Source: DUZB01 sp963747555 (lineage in GTDB: Bacteria > Desulfobacterota > DSM-4660 > Desulfatiglandales > Desulfatiglandaceae). From it: a DNA stretch of 64,000 bases. The notes below the pieces were generated by a model. The model was not told the origin of the DNA. It saw only the letters and a program-made list of their open reading frames with translations, and ran no database searches. The DNA lies in the NCBI GenBank assembly GCA_963747555.1, contig CAVVFZ010000002.1:157346-221345 (forward strand), in the 5' to 3' direction. Positions 53,621-61,172 of this stretch are shown here, piece after piece; the first letter of the stretch is position 1, and every line of letters starts with the position of its first letter. Position numbers and translations under genes: made by a program.

Positions 53621-53973
53621 AGAAAACAATGATGACCGAACTCTCCCCGATGGATGAGCGTTCGTCAAAGCTGGATTGTTGGGGGTGAATGAAGCAGGCT
53701 TGCAGAGACCAGCGCATTCGGACCGATAGAGTCCATGCCACACCAACAGCCAGTACCCTCCAATCACTGCATGCATGTTAAAGTGTTAAGAATACAGATG
53801 ATTGCGCCATATCTCAGGCTCGAGCCTCCATGATTGTTCTGTCAGTGTTGCACGGTTTCAGGCAGCTTGGTGTGATGGCTGAAGCAAGGAATGTGGAATC
53901 ATAGGCTCCCATAAGAAAACCTGAATCGATAGTCCCAAACCAAAGCTGAAGATTTCGGGTGCAAATCATGGTG
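53621..53973. other. Non-coding stretch left of the IS
   Basis: No credible gene. A segment at 53837-53892 (TTCTGTCAGTGTTGCACGG...) resembles one at 60715-60770. The 9-bp target ATCTGACAT of the IS ends this stretch at 53974-53982. Confidence 0.4.
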
Positions 53974-54233
53974 ATCTGACATCAGCAATTCCCGCTTATG
54001 ACATTACCGAATTTATTTTTTAAGATTTATGAAAAATGAACATTGTCATCAGAAAGTATTGCTGAAAATTTTTCGAAATTCTTTATTCAACCAATTAGTT
54101 TTTTAATGAGCGGAGGCCGAAAACAAGACATAAAACCAGACGTACATGGTTTGCTGCACAACTGTACGTTATTGGCCGATGCCAATGTGTTAGAATTGAT
54201 AATTTTCGTGCATTCGGATTTTTCATACTGAAT

Positions 54234-55583
54234 TCACTCGCTGTCATATAAGATAATCGGTGCTTGGAATTTTATTCCGTAAAGGAGAGCTTCGTAAAGC
54301 ATCTTCATCGATTTGAGGGCGAAGTCTCTGAACAAGGATCTCATACGATCCCACAGCTCTCTTTTGCTGCCGAGTTTATGCCATGTGGCTCGAAATAACG
54401 GACAACAAAGCTGCTGTGTTTGGTCAACTAAGAAAGCCAACATCATGAGCATCACAAAAACTACACTGAGATTCTTCTTCCCGAGTCCATAGTTATGTCC
54501 GAAATGATAGCCCTGGTTTTTCAGTGTATTGAAGGTTTCATTTTCGACCTTCCATCGTGTACGGCCGCCTCGCATAAGCTCATAGGCATTCGCTTTTGTT
54601 ATGGTAAAATCAGTAATCCAGCTGAAATGCTGGGTTTTTTGGGGTGTAATTTCCCAGTATTCCAAGAAATTAACTCTCAAATCTCTATTTGATCCATTAA
54701 GCGGAACATGGTTGAGAAAAAGAAAACGATGCATTTTTTCAGGATTATCTTTGTCGGGCAAATCAAATTGAATGGTTTCATCATTCTTCTGCGCTTCTTC
54801 CACCCTGTTGAACAGGAAAGGATGATCACCCTTTTTGACTCCCAAGATATAGTGAAGATTGTATTTTTCCGCCTCCCTTATGTGTGGGGCATTCGAACTT
54901 AAGGCATCTTCGGTAATTATAAGAGGTAAATCTGGATGGTCCTCTCTTAGCTTCTCGAAAAAACGTTTCGCAGCATTACGCTCGCAATCGTTCTTCTTCT
55001 GGCCATCTTGTTTGATTATGAATTCCGGTGCTAAAGGAATTACCTCCTTGAAATCAGGGTGGACAATTGCAGCGCCTAACATCTGTTGATAATAGGTGAT
55101 TTTGCCGGTTTTTTTGCTTACTTTTTCCAAACAATTATCAGAGAAGATTTTATTTGAGGAAAAGAACCCCGTTCCATCCAGAGTTAAAAGATAACATCCC
55201 TGAAAGAAAACCATGGGTTCGAGGGCTTTTCCCCTTTGGATTACCCGAAAAATATTTTTGAACGGATGCCGAATTTCCCCGGGATCTACTTCATCCAAAA
55301 TGGTTCGCATCTGTGTGTCACATGGTATATTTTCCACATGATAAATGCTTTTTAAATTGCCATCAGTTACTCTTCGATTGTCAAAAGCAAGCAAAGACGG
55401 GTCTTTAAGGGAGAAAACAGCAAATCCGGACATTAAAGCGTCTGCCGTTGAGATATCGACACCATCCTCACGGCAGTCTGATACTTTCGAAAAATCCCTG
55501 TGCAGACCTTTGAACAGAGCATCTGCATTAAGATCCTTTCGAAATTTGAGATTAACCTTATTTTGTTGGCTTTGATGTTTCAT
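54234..55583 (-). CDS. IS4-superfamily-type DDE transposase
   Basis: 449 residues, intact. First catalytic Asp in LTLDGTGFF near residue 133, second acidic residue in IITEDALSSNAP near 220, and the Glu in the YREK-like region WKVENETFNTLKNQGYHFGH near 344. C-terminal helices follow. No Shine-Dalgarno is seen; the ATG lies inside a hairpin (55574-55613), which would limit translation from outside transcripts. Confidence 0.85.
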   Translation of the reverse strand: MKHQSQQNKVNLKFRKDLNADALFKGLHRDFSKVSDCREDGVDISTADALMSGFAVFSLKDPSLLAFDNRRVTDGNLKSIYHVENIPCDTQMRTILDEVDPGEIRHPFKNIFRVIQRGKALEPMVFFQGCYLLTLDGTGFFSSNKIFSDNCLEKVSKKTGKITYYQQMLGAAIVHPDFKEVIPLAPEFIIKQDGQKKNDCERNAAKRFFEKLREDHPDLPLIITEDALSSNAPHIREAEKYNLHYILGVKKGDHPFLFNRVEEAQKNDETIQFDLPDKDNPEKMHRFLFLNHVPLNGSNRDLRVNFLEYWEITPQKTQHFSWITDFTITKANAYELMRGGRTRWKVENETFNTLKNQGYHFGHNYGLGKKNLSVVFVMLMMLAFLVDQTQQLCCPLFRATWHKLGSKRELWDRMRSLFRDFALKSMKMLYEALLYGIKFQAPIILYDSE

Positions 55584-55613
55584 GATTTTTATAGGGACTA
55601 ATCATGAAACATC
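55574..55613 (-). promoter_or_regulatory. 14-bp hairpin covering the transposase start codon
   Basis: GATGTTTCATGATT and AATCATGAAACATC are perfect complements separated by 12 bases. In mRNA entering from outside the IS the ATG (55583-55581) would be paired. Similar hairpins protect IS10 and other elements from activation by readthrough. Confidence 0.65.
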
Positions 55614-55890
55614 TTTTCCGAAAAGTCTATTACTTTTTTTGAGGTTTAGTGCAAAATCACCATTTTTTACGAAAAAAAACCTCAAGGCACCCTATTGTTA
55701 GGCCTTTTGGCCGCAAGCGGGAATTGCTGATCTGACATAAACTCTTGTTTCGGTGAAGAGAAATCTCTTTTGAAAGCGTGATCCAACCAAGGATTGGGGG
55801 GATAATGACGACTGCAAAGGCTCGTACTCTGTGTCAACGACCCAAAATGTATGGGCTTTTTCCTTTCGATGGTATCTGGAGGATCTTCTG

Positions 55891-55959
55891 ATGGCCGCAA
55901 AACCAACCTATGAAGAATTGGAACACGATAAACATCGATGTAAAAAGGAGACGTTATAG
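55891..55959 (+). pseudogene. 22-codon remnant of a PAS-protein N-terminus
   Basis: MAAKPTYEELE followed by HDKHRC matches the opening MxxKPTYEELE of many deltaproteobacterial PAS sensor kinases, then stops at 55957-55959, one base before the next ATG. It may act as a leader peptide for the downstream PAS gene or be a leftover of a deletion. Confidence 0.55.
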
Positions 55960-55960
55960 A

Positions 55961-56344
55961 ATGAATGACAATGAGCAGGAAAAACAATTGGGGGAACTGA
56001 TCAAGCTTGCGATGGACTGTATGGGGGTTGCCGTTACGATTATCGATACAAAAGGAACACTTTTATACTATAACCAGCATGCAACGAATATTTTGGACCG
56101 GAAACCGGAGTACATCGGAACGGATACCCATTCACATCACAAAAAGGCAGATAGTAATAAAAAAATGGATCTGATGCTCAAGGAATTCAAGGAGGGAAGA
56201 AAGGCCCCTTTTCGTTACGAGGCAAAACCCTATGGAAAAATCATCTTCGTGACCGTTTCACCCATTTTAAAAAATGGTGACTTCGTCGGATGTGTTCAAA
56301 CTGCAAGGCCTAATAATACTGTAACAGAGAATGAATCCCACTAA
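55961..56344 (+). CDS. Single-domain PAS protein (DUF438-type PAS)
   Basis: 127 residues from the ATG at 55961 (GGAG 10 bases upstream). One PAS fold: VAVTIIDTKGTLLYYNQHAT, the tract GTDTHSHHKKADSNKKMDLM and YGKIIFVTVSPILKNGDFVG. This His-rich PAS type is related to the PAS part of DUF438 proteins, which in some cases bind haem or flavin (inference). No output domain. It may sense a redox signal and act through protein contacts. Confidence 0.7.
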   Translation: MNDNEQEKQLGELIKLAMDCMGVAVTIIDTKGTLLYYNQHATNILDRKPEYIGTDTHSHHKKADSNKKMDLMLKEFKEGRKAPFRYEAKPYGKIIFVTVSPILKNGDFVGCVQTARPNNTVTENESH

Positions 56345-56382
56345 CCTCAGAAACAATGCGATTTGCTTGCATGCGTAAGCAT

Positions 56383-56442
56383 CCTCCGGCATAGCCGGAG
56401 GCTTTACGATTGCTGGCCCCTCGAAGGGGCCTGATCGCAATC
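56383..56442. other. Two nested/adjacent hairpins of a structured element
   Basis: CCTCCGGC/GCCGGAGG (loop ATA) is followed by GATTGC enclosing GGCCCCT/AGGGGCC and closing with GCAATC at 56437-56442. A hairpin similar to the first, CACCGGC/GCCGGTG at 56646-56662, lies 245 bp on. The 56345-56723 gap has no gene. Could be ends of a small IS200/IS605-like non-coding element or a structured RNA. Confidence 0.5.
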
Positions 56443-56723
56443 GGCAAAACAAAACCGAGAACCATACATAATTCGGGCTTTGGTTCCCCAGTTTTCCGTT
56501 TCTGGAAACCCAGAATCTATAGGTACTCGGTGGAACCGTTGAGCTGGGGCATTTTTTAGTGGCAAGACGTCTGCCCTTGGATCGCGTCTTACATCTCTCG
56601 AATGACCGTGCTTTAAATCCCGGAACTGTCAAAACTCTGGGAGTTCACCGGCACAGCCGGTGGTTTGCCCTGGATTAATTATAAGAGGCTTCAGGCCCCA
56701 GGGACTTTTTTGGAGCAATTGCC

Positions 56724-58076
56724 ATGCGACTCACGCGGAAGGTATTCCACGACCTTGCTATCTGGATGGCGGGCTTCGGCCTGTCCATAGGTATCATGTT
56801 TCCATTCTTTGTGATTATGTTAGGGATGCCGCGTGATATAGCGCTTACGCCCCTTTTCTTTTCTGCCTGCATGGCCGCGGGGATTCTGGCAGCTGTCATC
56901 AACTACAGCCTGGCCCGCTGGGTAGTTGGTGTTCGTCTGCGTCTTCTTGCTACAGGCATGGGTCACGTAGAGCAGAACTTACAGACCATGTCATTTGACA
57001 ACGATCTATCCAGATGCACTCCTGAAAACTGCTCTATTGCAGTGGATTCCGAAGACGAAATTGGTGAAAGTGCCGTGGCCTTCAATCGCCTCGTTGAAGC
57101 CTTGGCGGTCTCAATGAGGACGCAATCTGCGGTCAGGTCGTTCTCGGAAATGCTGACCAGTCAGTTGGAGATAGAGAGCCTGGCCGATAACGCCCTGCGT
57201 CAGTTCTTCGAGCACACGGGAGCAGCGGGTGGCCTTATCCTTTACGAATTGGCCGGCGAACTCAAGATCGCGGCATCGCGCGGCTTGCGAAATCCCGAAA
57301 CCGTGCTGGAGAGCGATCACATCCAAGTCGTCATTCGTACCGGAGAAAGGCAAGTCATCTCGATTCCCGAAGGAGTCCGGGTCGAAGGTGTTCTGACAGA
57401 CTTTCGGCCCAGCGAGATCATCGTGTTCCCGATCACCTACAAGAGCGTTCCTCTGGGCATCATGGTCTTGGCGACCGGCGGTACGTTCGACGCGGATCAT
57501 CGAGCACTTATAGACCTGTTCCTGCAGGGACTTGGGCTGGCTCTGAATAATGCCTTGATCCACGATCGTTTGCAACGCCTGGCGGCATTGGATTCGCTGA
57601 CTGGAATATACAATCGCCGTTTTGGTCTCGGTCGTCTGCACGAGGAATTTGGTCGAGCGGTTCGTGCGAACACGCCCATTGGGATTCTGATGCTGGACAT
57701 CGATCACTTCAAGGTTGTCAACGATACATACGGCCATTTGGTCGGGGATCGTATCCTGAAGTCGGTCTGCTCCATAGCCCGCTCCGCGCTGCGCGAAGGC
57801 GATGTTTTTCTTCGTTATGGCGGCGAGGAGTTCCTGGCGGTCCTTCCAGCTGCGTCTGCAGATGACCTTCGAATAGTTGCCGAGCGAGTTCGCAGGTCGG
57901 TTGAGGACAGCTTTCTGGCCGAAGGCGAGATGTCGGTAAAGGTTACCCTGAGCGTAGGCGGGGCGGCCTACCCTAACCAGAATGTCGAGAAGGAAGATGG
58001 TTTGATCCAGTTGGCAGACGAGGCGCTCTATCGAGCCAAGGAATCAGGCAGAAATCGCGTCGAGATAACCGGTTAA
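56724..58076 (+). CDS. Membrane-anchored diguanylate cyclase (HAMP-like, GAF, GGDEF)
   Basis: 450 residues. Two membrane segments (about residues 12-34 and 45-65), a HAMP-like linker, a GAF-like domain (about 130-280) and a GGDEF domain with active site RYGGEEF near 372 and DIDHFKVVNDTYGHLVGD near 328. It makes cyclic di-GMP from two GTP in response to a signal in the GAF domain. An inhibitory RxxD site is not obvious. GGAG lies 9 bases before the ATG. Confidence 0.9.
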   Translation: MRLTRKVFHDLAIWMAGFGLSIGIMFPFFVIMLGMPRDIALTPLFFSACMAAGILAAVINYSLARWVVGVRLRLLATGMGHVEQNLQTMSFDNDLSRCTPENCSIAVDSEDEIGESAVAFNRLVEALAVSMRTQSAVRSFSEMLTSQLEIESLADNALRQFFEHTGAAGGLILYELAGELKIAASRGLRNPETVLESDHIQVVIRTGERQVISIPEGVRVEGVLTDFRPSEIIVFPITYKSVPLGIMVLATGGTFDADHRALIDLFLQGLGLALNNALIHDRLQRLAALDSLTGIYNRRFGLGRLHEEFGRAVRANTPIGILMLDIDHFKVVNDTYGHLVGDRILKSVCSIARSALREGDVFLRYGGEEFLAVLPAASADDLRIVAERVRRSVEDSFLAEGEMSVKVTLSVGGAAYPNQNVEKEDGLIQLADEALYRAKESGRNRVEITG

Positions 58077-58133
58077 ACGTCCTTGGACAGGCTGTTGAAC
58101 ACTTTCAAGGCTTGAAGTGGTAAGCTTCAAAAA

Positions 58134-58316
58134 ATGAAAGCCGTTAAGAGCCATGATGAGCAAGAAATCCTCTGTCCCCATCTACCGCTTGGTAGAAAGG
58201 TGGTGGTTGTAAAGTTGACAGTTACGGCCTGGAAGAATGACAGCGGTCGGCCTATTGAAATTCCCCCAACAGAACAGGATCTTGCGTTGTTATTCGAAAA
58301 ATCAGTGAGGAAATGA
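58134..58316 (+). CDS. Small hypothetical protein
   Basis: 60 residues, no clear ribosome-binding site, no family recognised. The end overlaps the next start (ATGATG), which suggests coupling if real. One hydrophobic strand (KVVVVKLTVTAW) and an acidic C-terminal helix can be seen. Confidence 0.35.
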   Translation: MKAVKSHDEQEILCPHLPLGRKVVVVKLTVTAWKNDSGRPIEIPPTEQDLALLFEKSVRK

Positions 58317-60650
58317 TGGGAACGATGAAAGATACGTCTGAGGTTTCCGAACTCAGGCAGCAGGCGGAAAAGTATCTTGGCATAGAGCCTGACGAAACGG
58401 AACTGTCTTCCGAAATGTCGCCTGAAAAGATGGCGAGTCTTATCCACGAACTTCAGGTTCATCAGATTGAGTTAAAAATGCAGAACGAGGAACTCCGCCG
58501 CATACAGGATGCCCTTGAAAAGACACGGGACAAGTATTCTCATCTGTATGACTTTGCGCCGATCGGCTATTTTACGGTGGACCAAAAGGGGACCATCGAT
58601 GAGGCGAATCTCACCATTGCCTCCATGTTGGGCGTAGAGCGGAATGTCTTGATCGGACAGTCTTTTTCCCGCTTTGTTCTGCGAGATGACCAGGACATTT
58701 TTTATAAATACCGGCAACGGCTTCTGGAAACAGAGGCACCCCAGTCCTGCGAGCTGCGGCTGGTGAAAGAAGGCGGTCAGGAATTTTATGCCCGTTTAGA
58801 ATGCATGGTCATCACAAACAAGGGGAACGATTCCAAACAGATCAGGGTGGCAGTAAATGATATCACCGGGCGTAAGGAAGCGGAGGTGCTGCGGGAGTCG
58901 GAAGAAAAGTACCGGGTACTTTTTGAGGAAAGCACCCACGGCATAATTATAACCGATGCTGCAACGGGGCAGTTTGTAGATGCAAATTTATCCATCTGCC
59001 AGATGCTCGGATATTCAAAAGCCGAGTTGCTTCAGTTGGGTATAGCGGACATACACCCAAGGGACTCGCTGGATCTTGTGTTCTCAGATATCAAGTTTAA
59101 AGAACAAGGTGGGAAGCCGGTGGGTCGCGCGATTCCGTGCTTACGGAAAGACGGCACAGTTTTCTATGCTGATATCGTTGGTTCAAAAACAATCGTCCAC
59201 GGGCGTAGATGCAATGTGGGCTTCTTCACTGACACAACCGATCGCAAGCTGGCAGAGGAGGCGCTGCGGGAGAGCGAGGAACGCTATCGGTTTTTAGTTG
59301 AGGAATCCAATGATATCATTTGGACTTTCGATTTGTCGTCGATGACTTACACTTATTTTTCAAGTACAGCTGAAAGGATTCTTGGTTATCCTCCAGAAGC
59401 GGGGCGTGTTGTCACATTGGATAATGTTTTTTTCCCAACGACGAAAAAACAGGTAATGTCTGCCTTTAGCAAATTATTAAGCGCCGATGGTGATTCAACT
59501 CGGATTTTAATGGAAGCAGAACATCGACACAAAGATGGTGGAAAGGTTTGGATGGAAATCAATGCTCTTTTGCATAGGGATAGCTTGAACCAACCTGTAT
59601 GCTTCACAGGCATATCACGTGATATAACCGCACGTAAGCAAGCAGAAGAGATGCTGCGTGAGAGTGAAGCGTTTTTGAAAACGCTGATTAACGCGATCCC
59701 GATTCCTGTTTTTTATAAAGACAGGAATGGAAAATATCTTGGATTCAACAGTGCTTTCGAGACGTTTGTCGGGGAAACAAAGGAGAGGCTGATAGGCAAA
59801 TCCGTATTCGATATTAATCCTCCGGAATTAGCGGAAATATATCATACCGAGGATGACAAACTCTTCCATGGTGGAAGGATACAACGTTACGAGTCTCAGT
59901 GGAAAAATGCCCATGGAGAGTTGCGTGATATCATCTTCAACAAGGCAGTTTTTACTGACGGTAAAGGAACCGTTACCGGACTGCTCGGGGCAATTACCGA
60001 CATCACCGAGAGAAAGCAGGCTGAAGATGCGCTGAAGGAGAGTGAAAAGAAATTCTCCACACTCTTTAAAACAAGTCCTGTTTATATTGCCTCCATAGCT
60101 CTTGATGACGGGTACTTTCTGGATGTAAACGATGCCTTCACAAATATTACAGGTTATCAGCGAGATGAAGTATTGGGACGTACCGCAGTTGAAATAGGTT
60201 TATGGTTTGAGCCGGAAGAAAGGGTCAAGTTCATCAAGCTTGCTCAGCAACACGGAGGCTTTCATGAAAGAGGAGGTGAGGTTCAGGAGAAAGAATGGCG
60301 AGCCCCTATTCGGAATTTGGTCCGCTGAAAAGATCGAATTAGGTGGTAAGGCCTGCCTCATCAGCGTGCTTGTAGACGTTACAGAACGAAGGAAAGCTCA
60401 GGAGGCCCTGCGGCAAGAAAGAGACAAACTGCGTATTGCCCTTTCTGAAATTAAAACCCTGAGCGGATTAGTTCCAATCTGTTCCAATTGTAAAAAGATA
60501 CGAGACGATCAAGGATACTGGAATCAGATTGAAAAATATATCGGGGAACACTCTAACGCAGAATTTTCGCATAGTATCTGTCCGGAATGCGCGAAAAAGC
60601 TTTATCCGGATTTCGAACTTTATGATGATGAAGGAAAGGTCATTGAGTAG
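58313..60650 (+). pseudogene. Multi-PAS sensory protein with C-terminal CxxC module, one frameshift
   Basis: About five PAS domains in a row: YDFAPIGYFTVDQKG (75), EESTHGIIITDAATG (205), EESNDIIWTFDLSS (330), NAIPIPVFYKDRNG (460) and TSPVYIASIALDDG (590), joined by ERKQAE-type linkers. Near 60270-60285 the frame shifts from HERGGEV to RFRRKNGEPL. The second frame ends with a short cysteine module SGLVPICSNCKKIRDD...CPECAKKLYPDF, common at the C-terminus of PAS proteins in this group. No kinase or HTH follows. Probably a soluble sensor of about 780 residues if the shift is an error. Confidence 0.72.
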
Positions 60651-60714
60651 GTGAAAGCACTTAATTCCTATATGCAACATTCGTATGATTTCACTGGAAA
60701 ATAGTGTAGGATTC

Positions 60715-60770
60715 TTCTGTCAGCCTTGCACGATTTCGGTGACACTGGTGTGAAGTATCATGCAAGTAAT
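60715..60770. repeat. Degenerate repeat shared with 53837-53892
   Basis: Both copies share TTCTGTCAG, TTGCACG, TTTC, TGGTGTGA and CAAG in the same order and spacing, about two thirds identical overall. Origin unknown. Confidence 0.4.
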
Positions 60771-60899
60771 CGTAACTCCAACTGAATTTATAGGTTTAGG
60801 TTGAGTTGCTTCAAATAGAGTGATTATATGTTCGGATGCAACGTCTCAACACCTCCCTGGGTATAGGGGAGAGAATCTTCACGCCGAATACCTTCCTTA

Positions 60900-61166
60900 A
60901 CTCTCAAAGAGGTTCCCTTATCTGGAGAGAATCAAAAAAACTGGCCTTGAAAGCCTCCAGGAAGTATATCTCGAAATTCTGGAATCCAATATCAAAGAAA
61001 TACTGAAACTCTATACGCTCAGTATTTCCGATAAATTGATGCGTCTGAGTCCAACCGATACGTGGTCGCTAATCTTGTGAAACAGGGCAATAGGATTAAA
61101 GAAATTGCTTTACAATTGGATATTTCAGCAAGAACCGTTGAGTTTCACAGAGATAATATCGGAGAT
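60900..61166 (+). pseudogene. C-terminal remnant of a PAS-LuxR-type regulator
   Basis: Pieces in three frames read TLKEV, PYLERIKKTGLESLQEVYLE, then DKLMRLSPTDT and finally VANLVKQGNRIKEIALQLDI with ARTVEFHRDNI, the helix-turn-helix of LuxR-family proteins. At least two frameshifts are needed, and the normal ending after RDNIR (KKLGI...) is missing. The last fragment runs in frame into the response-regulator ORF that follows. The rest of the 60651-61172 gap has no gene. Confidence 0.7.
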
Positions 61167-61172
61167 GAAACA

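Larger units (their letters stand above)
53983..55729 (-). mobile_element. Complete IS (IS4-like), 1747 bp
   Basis: Ends carry a perfect 15-bp inverted repeat, CAGCAATTCCCGCTT, at 53983-53997 and in reverse at 55715-55729. The 9-bp direct repeat ATCTGACAT flanks it (53974-53982 and 55730-55738). It contains a single transposase gene on the minus strand. It is apparently a recent insertion, as both ends and the duplication are exact. Confidence 0.92.

Noticed and set aside
56345..56723. Cyclic di-GMP riboswitch upstream of the diguanylate cyclase
   Set aside because: Hairpins are present, but the GEMM core features (GCAAAGCC and the receptor loop) are not found.
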